Shown here piece by piece: positions 35,233 to 49,222 of a stretch of DNA of 64,000 bases (position 1 is its first letter; every line of letters begins with the position of its first letter). This stretch comes from Euonymus europaeus (Eukaryota; Streptophyta; Magnoliopsida; Celastrales; Celastraceae). Under the pieces are notes generated by a model that did no database searches, was not told where the DNA came from, and saw only the letters and a list, made by a program, of their open reading frames with translations. The stretch lies in assembly GCA_963580455.1 (NCBI GenBank), contig OY756968.1, positions 14,911,996 to 14,975,995 on the forward strand, given 5' to 3'. Position numbers and translations under genes: made by a program.

Positions 35233-38200
35233 CTCTGTCTATGGAGGAGCTTTTAACGATTTCGTCCATTTGTGATAGAAAGTTGGTGTTTTGGCATTGA
35301 AATAATCATGGAAGCTTATACTCATAAAATTTGACAAAGAAGAACAATAAAACGTGTACATAGGGCAATTTTGATGGTCCGAAGTTGCTCAACTCTCTCT
35401 ATGGAGGAGCATTTAACGGTTTTGTCCATTTTTCATAGAAAGTTGGTGTTTTGGCATCGAAATAGTCGTGGAAGCTTATACTCTTAAAATTTCACATAGA
35501 AGAACAATAAAAAGGGTAGATAGAGCAATTTTGATAGTCCGAAGTTGCTCAACTCTCTCTATGAAGGAGCTTTTAACGGTTTTGTCCGTTTGTCATAGAA
35601 AGTTGGTGTTTTGGCAACGAAATAGTCTAGGAAGCTTATACTCTTAAAATTTGACATAGAAGAACAATAAAAAGTGTACATAGAGCAATTTTGATGGTCC
35701 GAAGTTGATCAACTCTCTCTATGGAGGAGCTTTTAAAGGGTTTCGTCCATTTGTCATAGAAAGTTGGTGTTTTGGCATCGAAATAATCTATGAAGCTTAT
35801 ACTCCTAAAATTTCACATATAAGAACAATAAAAAGTGTACATTGAGCAACTTTGTTAGTCTGAAGTTGCTGAACTCTCTCTATGGAGGGGCTTTTAACGG
35901 TTTTGTCCGTTTATCATAGAAATTTGGTGTTTTGGAATAGTCTAGGAAGCTTAAACTCGTAAAATTTGACATAGAAGAACAATAAAAAGTGTACATTGAG
36001 CAACTTTGATGGTCCTAAGTTGCTGAACTCTCTCTATGGAGGGGCTTTTAACGGTTTTGTCCGTTTATCGTAGAAAGTTGGTGTTTTGGCATCGAAATAG
36101 TCTAGGAAGCTTATACTCTTAAAAATTTCACATAAAAGAACAATAAAAAGTGTACATAGAGCAATTTTGATAGTCCGAAGTTGCTCTACTCTCTCTATGG
36201 AGGAGCTTTTAACGGTTTTGTCCGTTTGTCATAGAAAGTTGTGTTTTGGCATCGAAATAATCTATGAAGCTTACACTCGTAAAATTTGACATATAAGAAC
36301 AATAAAAATTTTACACTGAGCAACTATGATGGTCCGAAGTTGCTCAACTCTCTCTATGGAGGAGCTTTTAACGGTTTTGTCCGTTTATCATAGAAAGTTG
36401 GTGTTTTGGCATCGAAATAGTCTAGGAAGCTTATACTCTTAAAATTTAACATAGAAGAACAATAAAAAGTGTACATAGAGCAATTTTGATAGTCCGAAGT
36501 TGCTCAACTGTCTCTATGGAGGAGCTTTTAACGGTTTTGTCCGTTTGTCATAGAAAGTTGGTGTTTTGGCATCGAAATAGTCTAGGAAGCTTAAACTCGT
36601 AAAATTTGACATAGAAGAACAATAAAAAGTGTACATTGAGCAACTTTGATGGTCCGAAGTTGCTAAACTCTCTCTACGGAGGGGATTTTAACGGTTTTGT
36701 CCGTTTATCATAGAAAGTTAGTGTTTTGGCATCGAAAAAGTCTAGGAAGCTTAAACTCGTAAAATTTGACATAGAAGAACAATAAAAAGTGTACATTGAG
36801 CAACTTTGATGGTCCGAAGTTGCTCAGCTCTCTCTATGGAGGAGCTTTTAACGGTTTCGTTTGTTTGTCATAGAAAGTTGGTGTTTTGGCATCGAAATAG
36901 TCTGGGAAGCTTAAACTCGTAAAATTTGACATAGAAGAACAATAAAAAGTGTACATTTAGCAACTTTGATGGTCCGAAGTTGCTCAACTCTCTCTATGGT
37001 GGAGCTTTTAACGGTTTTGTCCGTTTATCATAGAAAGTTGGTGTTTTGGCATCGAAATAGTCTAGGAAGCTTATACTCTTGAAATTTGACATAGAAGAAC
37101 AATAAAAAGTGTACATAGAGCAATTTTGATAGTCCGAAGTTGCTCAACTCTCTCTATGGAGGAGCTTTTAACGGTTTTGTCCGTTTGTCATAGAAAGTTT
37201 TGTTTTGGCATCGAAATAATCTATGAAGCTTACACTCGTAAAATTTGACATATAAGAACAATAAAAATTTTACACTGAGCAACTTTGATGGTCCGAAGTT
37301 GCTCAACTCTCTCTATGGAGGAGCTTTTAACGGTTTTGTCCGTTTATCATAGAAAGTTGGTGTTTTGGCATCGAAATAGTCTAGGAAGCTTATACTCCTA
37401 AAATTTGACATAGAAGAACAATAAAAAGTGTACATAGAGCAATTTTGATAGTCCGAAGTTGGTCAACTCTCTCTATGAAGGAGCTTTTAACGGTTTTGTC
37501 CGTTTTTCGTAGAAAGTTGGTGTTTTGGCATCGAAATAGTCTAGGAAGCTTAAACTCGTAAAATTTGACATAGAAGAACAATAAAAAGTGTACATTGAGC
37601 AACTTTGATGGTCCGAAGTTGCTGAACTCTCTCTATGGAGGGACTTTTAACGGTTTTGTCCGTTTATCATAGAATTTTGGTGTTTTGGCATCGAAATAAT
37701 CTATGAAGCTTATACTCATAAAATTTTACATATAAGAACAATAAAAATTGTACACCGAGCAACTTTGATGGTCCGAAGTTGCTCAATTCTCTTATATGGA
37801 GGAGCTTTTATCGGTTTTGTCCATTTGTCATAGAAAGTTGGTGTTTTGGCATCGAAATAATCTATGAAGCTTATACTAGTAAAATTTGACATATAAGAAC
37901 AATAAAAATTGTACACCGAGCAACTTTGATGGTCCGAAGTTGCTCAACTCTCTTATATGGAGGAGCTTTTATCGGTTTTTTCCATTTGTCATAGAAAGTT
38001 AGTGTTTCGGCATCGAAATAGTCTAGGATGCTTAAACTCGTAAAATTTGACATAGAAGAACAATAAAAAGTGTACACTGAGCAACTTTGATGGTCCGAAC
38101 TTGCTCAACTCTCTCTATGGAGGAGCTTTTAACGGTTTTGTCCATTTGTCATAGAAAGTTGGTGTTTCGGCATCGAAATAGTCTAGGAAGCTTATACTCT

Positions 38201-38280
38201 TAAAATTTGACATAGAAGAACAATAAAAAGTGTACATTGAGCAACTTTGATGGTCCGAAGTTGCTCAACTGTCTCTATGG
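35041..38280 (+). repeat. Duplicated satellite segment (left copy of about 45,120-48,210)
   Basis: The same order of unusual monomers, including GAAATTATCTATGAAGC, GTCGCAGAAAG, AAACGTGTA and the shortened AAAGTTGTGTTTTGG, appears about 9.94-10.1 kb further right. Near 35,935 a monomer has lost six bases (TTTTGGAATAGTC for TTTTGGCATCGAAATAGTC); its counterpart near 45,860 is intact, so the loss came after the duplication. Confidence 0.75.
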
Positions 38281-38511
38281 AGGAGCTTTTAACGGTTTTG
38301 TCCGTTTGTCATAGAAAGTTGGTGTTTTGGCATCGAAATAGTCTAGGAAGCTTAAACTCGTAAAATTTGACATAGAAGAACAATAAAAAGTGTACATTGA
38401 GCAACTTTGATGGTCCGAAGTTGCTCAACTCTCTCTATGGAGGAGCTTTTAACGATTTTGTCCATTTCTCATAGAAAGTTGGTGCTTTGGCATCGAAATA
38501 ATCTATGATTC

Positions 38512-41500
38512 TTAAACTCGTAGAATTTGACATATAAGAACAATAAAAATTGTACACCGAGCAACTTTGATGGTCCGAAGTTGGTCAACTCTCTCTATGG
38601 AGGAGCTTTTAAAGGTTTCGTCCGTTTGTGATAGAAAGTTGGTGTTTTGGCATCGAAATAATCTATGAATCTTAAACTCGTAAAATTTGACATATAAAAA
38701 CAATAAAAATTGTACACCGAGCAACTTTGATGGTCCGAAGTTGCTCAACTCTCTCTATGGAGGAGCTTTTAACGGTTTCTTCCATTTGTGATAGAAAGTT
38801 AGTGTTTTGGCATCGAAATAATCTATAAATCTTAAACTCGTAAAATTTGACATATAAGAACAATAAAAATTGTACACCGAGCAACTTTGATGGTCCGAAG
38901 TTGCTCAACTCTCTCTATGGAGGAGCTTTTAACGGTTTCGTCCATTTGTGATAGAAAGTTGGTGTTTTGGCATCGAAATAATCTATGAAGCTTACACTCG
39001 TAAAATTTGACATATAAGAACAATAAAAATTTTACACTGAGCAACTTTGATGGTCCGAAGTTGCTCAACAATCTCTATGGAGGAGCTTTTAACGGTTTTG
39101 TCGATTTGTCATAGAAAGTTGGTGTTTTGGCATCGAAATAATCTAGGAAGCTTATATTCGTAAAATTTGACATAGAAGAACAATAAAAAGTCTACATAGA
39201 GCAATTTTGATGGTCCGAAGTTGCTCAACTCTGTCTATGGAGGAGCTTTTAACGATTTCGTCCATTTGTGATAGAAAGTTGGTGTTTTGGCATTGAAATA
39301 ATCTAGGAAGCTTAAACTCGTAAAATTTGACATATAAGAACAATAAAAATTGTACATCGAGCAACTTTGATGGTCCGAAGTTGCTCAGCTCCCTTTATGG
39401 AGGAACTTTTAACGGTTTTTTCCACTTGTCATAGAAAGTATGTGTTTTTGCATCGAAATAGTCTAGGAAGCTTATACTCTTAAAATTTGACATAGAAGAA
39501 CAATAAAAAGTGTACAAAGAGCAATTTTGATAGTCCGAAGTTGCCCAACTCTCTCTATGGAGGAGCTTTTAACGGTTTTGTCCGTTTGTCATAGAAAGTT
39601 GGTGTTTTGGCATCGAAATAGTCTGGGAAGCTTAAACTCGTAAAATTTGACATAGAAGAACAATAAAAAGTGTACATTGAGCAACTTTGATGGTCCGAAG
39701 TTGCTCAACTCTCTCTATGGAGGAGCTTTTAACGGTTTTGTCCGTTTATCATAGAAAGTTGGTGTTTTGGCATCGAAATAGTCTAGGAAGCTTATACTCT
39801 TAAAATTTGACATAGAAGAACAATAAAAAGTGTACAAAGAGCAATTTTGATAGTACGAAGTTGTCCAACTCTCTCTATGGAGGAGCTTTTAACGGTTTTG
39901 TCCGTTTGTCATAGAAAGTTGGTGTTTTGGCATCGAAATAGTCTGGGAAGCTTAAACTCGTAAAATTTGACATAGAAGAACAATAAAAAGTGTACATTGA
40001 GCAACTATGATGGTCCGAAGTTGCTCAACTCTCTCTATGGAGGAGCTTTTAACGGTTTTGTCCGTTTATCATAGAAAGTTGGTGTTTTGGCATCGAAATA
40101 GTCTAGGAAGCTTATACTCTTAAAATTTGACATAGAAGAACAATAAAAAGTGTACATTGAGCAACTTTGATGGTCCGAAGTTGCTCAACTCTCTCTATGG
40201 AGGAGCTTTTAACGGTTTTGTCCGTTTGTCATAGAAAGCTGTTGTTTTGGCATCGAAATAGTCTAGGAAGCTTAAACTCGTAAAATTTGACATAGAAGAA
40301 CAATAAAAAGTGTACATTGAGCAACTTTGATGGTCCGAAGTTGCTCAACTCTCTCTATGGAGGAGCTTTTAACGATTTTGTCCCTTTATCATAGAATTTT
40401 GGTGTTTTGGGATGGAAATAATCTATGAAGCTTATACTCATAAAATTTTACATATAAGAACAATAAAAATTGTACACCTAGCAACTTTGATGGTCCGAAG
40501 TTGCTCAACTCTCTTATATGGAGGAGCTTTTATCGGTTTTGTCCATTTGTCATAGAAAGTTGGTGTTTTGGCATCGAAATAATCTATGAAGCTTATACTA
40601 GTAAAATTTGACATATATGAACAATAAAAATTGTACACCGAGCAACTTTGATGGTCCGAAATTGCTCAACTCTCTTATATGGGGGAGCTTTTATCGGTTT
40701 TGTCCATTTGTCATAGAAAGTTAGTGTTTCGGAATCGAAGTAGTCTAGGATGCTAAAACTTGTAAAATTTGACATAGAAGAACAATAAAAAGTGTACATT
40801 GAGTAACTTTGATGGTCCGAAGTTGGTCAACTCTCTCTATGGAGGAGCTTTTAACGGTTTTGTCCGTTTGTCATAGAAAGTTGTTGTTTTGGCATCGAAA
40901 TAGTCTAGGAAGCTTAAACTCGTAAAATTTGACATAGAAGAACAATAAAAAGTGTACATTGAGCAAATTTGATGGTCCGAAGTTGCTCAACTCTCTCAAT
41001 GGTGGAGCTTTTAACGATTTTTTCCCTTTGTCATAGAATTTTGGTGTTTTGGCATGGAAATAATCTATGAAGCTTATACTCATAAAATTTTACATATAAG
41101 AACAATAAAAATTGTACACCTAGCAACTTTGATGGTCCGAAGTTGCTCAACTCTCTTATATGGAGGAGCTTTTATCGGTTTTGTCCATTTGTCATAGAAA
41201 GTTGGTGTTTTGGCATCGAAATAATCTATGAAGCTTATACTCATAAAATTTGACATATAAGAACAATAAAAATTGTACACCGAGCAACTTCGATGGTCCG
41301 AAATTGCTCAACTCTCTTATATGGAGGAGCTTTTATCGGTTTTGTCCATTTGTCATAGAAAGTTGGTGTTTTGGCATCGAAATAATCTATGAATCTTAAA
41401 CTCGTAAAATTTGACATATAAGAACAATAAAAATTGTACACCGAGCAACTTTGATGGTCCGAAGTTGCTCAACTCTCTCTATGGAGGAGCTTTTAAAGGT

Positions 41501-41632
41501 TTCGTCCATTTGCGATAGAAAGTTGGTGTTTTGGCATCGAAATAGTCTGGGAAGCTTAAACTCGTAAAATTTGACATAGAAGAACAATAAAAAGTGTACA
41601 TTGAGCAACTTTGATGGTCCGAAGTTGCTCAA
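38512..41632 (+). repeat. Duplicated satellite segment (right copy of 32,432-35,232)
   Basis: Counterpart with three extra monomers. Those between about 39,540 and 40,030 repeat a two-monomer phrase (AAAGAGCAATTTTGATAGTMCGAAG followed by GTCTGGGAAGC), pointing to local amplification. Confidence 0.75.
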
Positions 41633-44600
41633 CTCTCTCTATGGAGGAGCTTTTAACGGTTTTGTCCGTTTATCATAGAAAGTTGGTGTTTTGGCATCGA
41701 AATAGTCTAGGAAGCTTATACTCTTAAAATTTGACATAGAAGAACAATAAAAAGTGTACAAAGAGCAATTTTGATAGTACGAAGTTGTCCAACTCTCTCT
41801 ATGGAGGAGCTTTTAACGGTTTTGTCCGTTTGTCATAGAAAGTTGGTGTTTTGGCATCGAAATAGTCTGGGAAGCTTAAACTCGTAAAATTTGACATAGA
41901 AGAACAATAAAAAGTGTACATTGAGCAACTATGATGGTCCGAAGTTGCTCAACTCTCTCTATGGAGGAGCTTTTAACGGTTTTGTCCGTTTATCATAGAA
42001 AGTTGGTGTTTTGGCATCGAAATAGTCTAGGAAGCTTATACTCTTAAAATTTGACATAGAAGAACAATAAAAAGTGTACATTGAGCAACTTTGATGGTCC
42101 GAAGTTGCTCAACTCTCTCTATGGAGGAGCTTTTAACGGTTTTGTCCGTTTGTCATAGAAAGCTGTTGTTTTGGCATCGAAATAGTCTAGGAAGCTTAAA
42201 CTCGTAAAATTTGACATAGAAGAACAATAAAAAGTGTACATTGAGCAACTTTGATGGTCCGAAGTTGCTCAACTCTCTCTATGGAGGAGCTTTTAACGAT
42301 TTTGTCCCTTTATCATAGAATTTTGGTGTTTTGGGATGGAAATAATCTATGAAGCTTATACTCATAAAATTTTACATATAAGAACAATAAAAATTGTACA
42401 CCTAGCAACTTTGATGGTCCGAAGTTGCTCAACTCTCTTATATGGAGGAGCTTTTATCGGTTTTGTCCATTTGTCATAGAAAGTTGGTGTTTTGGCATCG
42501 AAATAATCTATGAAGCTTATACTAGTAAAATTTGACATATATGAACAATAAAAATTGTACACCGAGCAACTTTGATGGTCCGAAATTGCTCAACTCTCTT
42601 ATATGGGGGAGCTTTTATCGGTTTTGTCCATTTGTCATAGAAAGTTAGTGTTTCGGAATCGAAGTAGTCTAGGATGCTAAAACTTGTAAAATTTGACATA
42701 GAAGAACAATAAAAAGTGTACATTGAGTAACTTTGATGGTCCGAAGTTGGTCAACTCTCTCTATGGAGGAGCTTTTAACGGTTTTGTCCGTTTGTCATAG
42801 AAAGTTGTTGTTTTGGCATCGAAATAGTCTAGGAAGCTTAAACTCGTAAAATTTGACATAGAAGAACAATAAAAAGTGTACATTGAGCAAATTTGATGGT
42901 CCGAAGTTGCTCAACTCTCTCAATGGTGGAGCTTTTAACGATTTTTTCCCTTTGTCATAGAATTTTGGTGTTTTGGCATGGAAATAATCTATGAAGCTTA
43001 TACTCATAAAATTTTACATATAAGAACAATAAAAATTGTACACCTAGCAACTTTGATGGTCCGAAGTTGCTCAACTCTCTTATATGGAGGAGCTTTTATC
43101 GGTTTTGTCCATTTGTCATAGAAAGTTGGTGTTTTGGCATCGAAATAATCTATGAAGCTTATACTCATAAAATTTGACATATAAGAACAATAAAAATTGT
43201 ACACCGAGCAACTTCGATGGTCCGAAATTGCTCAACTCTCTTATATGGAGGAGCTTTTATCGGTTTTGTCCATTTGTCATAGAAAGTTGGTGTTTTGGCA
43301 TCGAAATAATCTATGAATCTTAAACTCGTAAAATTTGACATATAAGAACAATAAAAATTGTACACCGAGCAACTTTGATGGTCCGAAGTTGCTCAACTCT
43401 CTCTATGGAGGAGCTTTTAAAGGTTTCGTCCATTTGCGATAGAAAGTTGGTGTTTTGGCATCGAAATTATCTATGAAGCTTACACTCGTAAAATTTGACA
43501 TATAAGAACAATAAAAATTTTACACTGAGCAACTTTGATGGTCCGAAGTTGCTCAACTCTCTCTATGGAGGAGCTTTTACCGGTTTTGTCCGTTTATCAT
43601 AGAAAGTTGGTGTTTTGGCATCGAAATAGTCTAGGAAGCTTATACTCTTAAAATTTGACATAGAAGAACAATAAAAAGTGTACATTGAGCAACTTTGATG
43701 GTCCGAAGTTGCTCAACTCTCTCTATGGAGGAGCTTTTAACGGTTTTGTCCGTTTGTCATAGAAAGCTGTTGTTTTGGCATCGAAATAGTCTAGGAAGCT
43801 TAAACTCGTAAAATTTGACATAGAAGAACAATAAAAAGTGTACATTGAGCAACTTTGATGGTCCGAAGTTGCTCAACTCTCTCTATGGAGGAGCTTTTAA
43901 CGATTTTGTCCCTTTATCATAGAATTTTGGTGTTTTGGGATGGAAATAATCTATGAAGCTTATACTCATAAAATTTTACATATAAGAACAATAAAAATTG
44001 TACACCTAGCAACTTTGATGGTCCGAAGTTGCTCAACTCTCTTATATGGAGGAGCTTTTATCGGTTTTGTCCATTTGTCATAGAAAGTTGGTGTTTTGGC
44101 ATCGAAATAATCTATGAAGCTTATACTAGTAAAATTTGACATATATGAACAATAAAAATTGTACACCGAGCAACTTTGATGGTCCGAAATTGCTCAACTC
44201 TCTTATATGGGGGAGCTTTTATCGGTTTTGTCCATTTGTCATAGAAAGTTAGTGTTTCGGAATCGAAGTAGTCTAGGATGCTAAAACTTGTAAAATTTGA
44301 CATAGAAGAACAATAAAAAGTGTACATTGAGTAACTTTGATGGTCCGAAGTTGGTCAACTCTCTCTATGGAGGAGCTTTTAACGGTTTTGTCCGTTTGTC
44401 ATAGAAAGTTGTTGTTTTGGCATCGAAATAGTCTAGGAAGCTTAAACTCGTAAAATTTGACATAGAAGAACAATAAAAAGTGTACATTGAGCAACTTTGA
44501 TGGTCCGAAGTTGCTCAACTCTCTCAATGGAGGAGCTTTTAACGATTTTTTCCCTTTGTCATAGAATTTTGGTGTTTTGGCATGGAAATAATCTATGAAG

Positions 44601-45100
44601 CTTATACTCATAAAATTTTACATATAAGAACAATAAAAATTGTACACCTAGCAACTTTGATGGTCCGAAGTTGCTCAACTCTCTTATATGGAGGAGCTTT
44701 TATCGGTTTTGTCCATTTGTCATAGAAAGTTGGTGTTTTGGCATCGAAATAATCTATGAAGCTTATACTCATAAAATTTGACATATAAGAACAATAAAAA
44801 TTGTACACCGAGCAACTTCGATGGTCCGAAATTGCTCAACTCTCTTATATGGAGGAGCTTTTATCGGTTTTGTCCATTTGTCATAGAAAGTTGGTGTTTT
44901 GGCATCGAAATAATCTATGAATCTTAAACTCGTAAAATTTGACATATAAGAACAATAAAAATTGTACACCGAGCAACTTTGATGGTCCGAAGTTGCTCAA
45001 CTCTCTCTATGGAGGAGCTTTTAAAGGTTTCGTCCATTTGCGATAGAAAGTTGGTGTTTTGGCATCGAAATTATCTATGAAGCTTACACTCGTAAAATTT
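40118..45100 (+). repeat. 12-mer and 10-mer higher-order repeats (1,924 and 1,604 bp)
   Basis: Matching positions at 40,438, 42,362 and 43,966 give spacings of 1,924 (12 monomers) and 1,604 bp (10 monomers). Copies share private variants such as TTTTGGGATGGAAATAATC, CATATATGAAC and GAAGTAGTCTAGGATGCTAA. The copy starting at 42,362 lacks two monomers. Confidence 0.85.
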
Positions 45101-45119
45101 GACATATAAGAACAATAAA

Positions 45120-48100
45120 AATTTTACACTGAGCAACTTTGATGGTCCGAAGTTACTCAACACTCTCTATGGAGGAGCTTTTAACGGTTTTGTCGATTTG
45201 TCGCAGAAAGTTGGTGTTTTGGCATCGAAATAATCTAGCAAGCTTATACTCGTAAAATTTGACATAGAAGAACAATAAAAAGTCTACTTAAAGCAATTTT
45301 GATTGTCCGAAGTTGCTCAACTCTGTCTATGGAGGAGCTTTTAACGATTTCGTCCATTTGTGATAGAAAGTTGGTGTTTTGGCATTGAAATAATCATGGA
45401 AGCTTATACTCGTAAAATTTGACAAAGAAGAACAATAAAACGTGTATATAGGACAATTTTGATGGTCCGAAGTTGCTCAACTCTCTCTATGGAGGAGCAT
45501 TTAACGGTTTTGTCCATTTTTCATAGAAAGTTGGTGTTTTGGCATCGAAATAGTCGAGGAAGCTTATACTCTTAAAATTTCACATAGAAGAACAATAAAA
45601 AGTGTACATAGAGCAATTTTGATGGTCCGAAGTTGATCAACTCTCTCTATGGAGGAGCTTTTAAAGGGTTTCGTCCACTTGTCATAGAAAGTTGGTGTTT
45701 TGGCATCGAAATAATCTATGAAGCTTATACTCCTAAAATTTCACATATAAGAACAATAAAAAGTGTACATTGAGCAACTTTGATAGTCCGAAGTTGCTGA
45801 ACTCTCTCTATGGAGGGGCTTTTAACGGTTTTGTCCGTTTATCATAGAAATTTGGTGTTTTGGCATCGAAATAGTCTAGGAAGCTTAAACTCGTAAAATT
45901 TGACGTAGAAGAACAATAAAAAGTGTACATTGAGCAACTTTGATGGTCCGAAGTTGCTGAACTCTCTCTATGGAGGGGCTTTTAACGGTTTTGTCCGTTT
46001 ATCGTAGAAAGTTGGTGTTTTGGCATCGAAATAGTCTAGGAAGCTTATACTCTTAAAAATTTCACATAGAAGAACAATAAAAAGTGTACATAGAGCAATT
46101 TTGATAGTCCGAAGTTGCTCTACTCTCTCTATGGAGGAGCTTTTAACGGTTTTGTCCGTTTGTCATAGAAAGTTGTGTTTTGGCATCGAAATAATCTATG
46201 AAGCTTACACTCGTAAAATTTGACATATAAGAACAATAAAAATTTTACACTGAGCAACTATGATGGTCCGAAGTTGCTCAACTCTCTCTATGGAGGAGCT
46301 TTTAACGGTTTTGTCCGTTTATCATAGAAAGTTGGTGTTTTGGCATCGAAATAGTCTAGGAAGCTTATACTCTTAAAATTTAACATAGAAGAACAATAAA
46401 AAGTGTACATAGAGCAATTTTGATAGTCCGAAGTTGCTCAACTGTCTCTATGGAGGAGCTTTTAACGGTTTTGTCCGTTTGTCATAGAAAGTTGGTGTTT
46501 TGGCATCGAAATAGTCTAGGAAGCTTAAACTCGTAAAATTTGACATAGAAGAACAATAAAAAGTGTACATTGAGCAACTTTGATAGTCCGAAGTTGCTAA
46601 ACTCTCTCTATGGAGGGGCTTTTAACGGTTTTGTCCGTTTATCATAGAAAGTTAGTGTTTTGGCATCGAAAAAGTCTAGGAAGCTTAAACTCGTAAAATT
46701 TGACATAGAAGAACAATAAAAAGTGTACATTGAGCAACTTTGATGGTCCGAAGTTGCTCAGCTCTCTCTATGGAGGAGCTTTTAACGGTTTTGTTTGTTT
46801 GTCATAGAAAGTTGGTGTTTTGGCATCGAAATAGTCTGGGAAGCTTAAACTCGTAAAATTTGACATAGAAGAACAATAAAAAGTGTACATTGAGCAACTT
46901 TGATGCTCCGAAGTTGCTCAACTCTCTATATGGAGGAGCTTTTAACGGTTTTGTCCGTTTATCATAGAAAGTTGGTGTTTTGGCATCGAAATAGTCTAGG
47001 AAGCTTATACTCTTGAAATTTGACATAGAAGAACAATAAAAAGTGTACATAGAGCAATTTTGATAGTCCGAAGTTGCTCAACTCTCTCTATGGAGGAGCT
47101 TTTAACGGTTTTGTCCGTTTGTCATAGAAAGTTTTGTTTTGGCATTGAAATAATCTATGAAGCTTACACTCGTAAAATTTGACAAATAAGAACAATAAAA
47201 ATTTTACACTGAGCAACTTTGATGGTCCGAAGTTGCTCAACTCTCTCTATGGAGGAGCTTTTAACGGTTTTTTCCGTTTATCATAGAAAGTTGGTGTTTT
47301 GGCATCGAAATAGTCTAGGAAGCTTATACTCTTAAAATTTGACATAGAAGAACAATAAAAAGTGTACATAGAGCAATTTTGATAGTCCGAAGTTGGTCAA
47401 CTCTCTCTATGAAGGAGCTTTTAACGGTTTTGTCCGTTTTTCATAGAAAGTTGGTGTTTTGGCATCGAAATAGTCTAGGAAGCTTAAACTCGTAAAATTT
47501 GACATAGAAGAACAATAAAAAGTGTACATTGAGCAACTTTGATGGTCTGAAGTTTGCTGAACTCTCTCTATGGAGGGACTTTTAACGGTTTTGTCCATTT
47601 ATCATAGAATTTTGGTGTTTTGGCATCGAAATAATCTATGAAGCTTATACTCATAAAATTTTACATATAAGAACAATAAAAATTGTACACCGAGCAACTT
47701 TGATGGTCCGAAGTTGCTCAATTCTCTTATATGGAGGAGCTTTTATCGGTTTTGTCCATTTGTCATAGAAAGTTGGTGTTTTGGCATCGAAATAATCTAT
47801 GAAGCTTATACTAGTAAAATTTGACATATAAGAACAATAAAAATTGTACACCGAGCAACTTTGATGGTCCGAAGTTGCTCAACTCTCTTATATGGAGGAG
47901 CTTTTATCGGTTTTTTCCATTTGTCATAGAAAGTTAGTGTTTCGGCATCGAAATAGTCTAGGATGCTTAAACTCGTAAAATTTGACATAGAAGAACAATA
48001 AAAAGTGTACATTGAGCAACTTTGATGGTCCGAACTTGCTCAACTCTCTCTATGGAGGAGCTTTTAACGGTTTTGTCCATTTGTCATAGAAAGTTGGTGT

Positions 48101-48210
48101 TTCGGCATCGAAATAGTCTAGGAAGCTTATACTCTTAAAATTTGACATAGAAGAACAATAAAAAGTGTACATTGAGCAACTTTGATGGTCCGAACTTGCT
48201 CAACTCTCTC
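45120..48210 (+). repeat. Duplicated satellite segment (right copy of 35,041-38,280)
   Basis: Follows the order of the left copy at an offset near 9,935 bp toward its end (37,716/47,651). A single-base insertion (AAGTTTGCTGAAC, about 47,550) is shared with 50,750 but not with 37,615, which orders the duplications. Confidence 0.75.
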
Positions 48211-48280
48211 TATGGAGGAGCTTTTAACGGTTTTGTCCATTTGTCATAGAAAGTTGGTGTTTTGGCATCGAAATAATCTA

Positions 48281-49222
48281 GGAAGCTTATACTCATAAAA
48301 TTTAACATATAAGAACAACAAAAATTGTACACTGAGCAACATTGATGGTCCGAAGTTGCTCAACTCTTTCTATGGAGGAGCTTTTAACGGTTTTGTCCAT
48401 TTGTTATAGAAATTCGGTGTTTTGGCATCAAAATAATCAATGAAGCCTATACTCGTAAAATTTTACATAGAAGAACAATAAAAAGTCTATCCCGAGCAAC
48501 TTTAATCGTCCGAAGTTGCTCAACTCTCTCTATGGAGGGGCTTTTAACGGTTTTGTCCGTTTATCGTAGAAAGTTGGTGTTTTGGCATCGAAATAATCTA
48601 GGAAGCTTATACTCATAAAATTTAACATATAAGAACAACAAAAATTGTACACTGAGCAACGTTGATGGTCCGAAGTTGCTCAACTCTTTCTATGGAGGAG
48701 CTTTTAACGGTTTTGTCCATTTGTTATAGAAAGTCGGTGTTTTGGCATCAAAATAATCAATGAAGCCTATACTCGTAAAATTTTACATAGAATAACAATA
48801 AAAAGTCTATCCCGAGCAACTTTAATCGTCCGAAGTTGCTCAACTCTCTCTATGGAGGGGCTTTTAACGGTTTTGTCCGTTTATCGTAGAAAGTTGGTGT
48901 TTTGGCATCGAAATAATCTAGGAAGCTTATACTCATAAAATTTAACATATAAGAACAACAAAAATTGTACACTGAGCAACGTTGATGGTCCGAAGTTGCT
49001 CAACTCTTTCTATGGAGGAGCTTTTAACGGTTTTGTCCATTTGTTATAGAAAGTCGGTGTTTTGGCATCAAAATAATCAATGAAGCCTATACTCGTAAAA
49101 TTTTACATAGAAGAACAATAAAAAGTCTATCCCGAGCAACTTTAATCGTCCGAAGTTGCTCAACTCTCTCTATGGAGGGGCTTTTAACGGTTTTGTCCGT
49201 TTATCGTAGAAAGTTGGTGTTT
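48281..49222 (+). repeat. 320-bp dimer higher-order repeat, cluster 1 (three units)
   Basis: The sequence GGAAGCTTATACTCATAAAA before TTTAACATATAAGAACAAC recurs at 48,281, 48,601 and 48,921. Each dimer pairs a unit with AACAACAAAAATTG with a class D unit carrying AGTCTATCCCGAGC and CAATGAAGCCTATAC. The second dimer has GAATAACAATA where the others have GAAGAACAATA. Confidence 0.88.
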
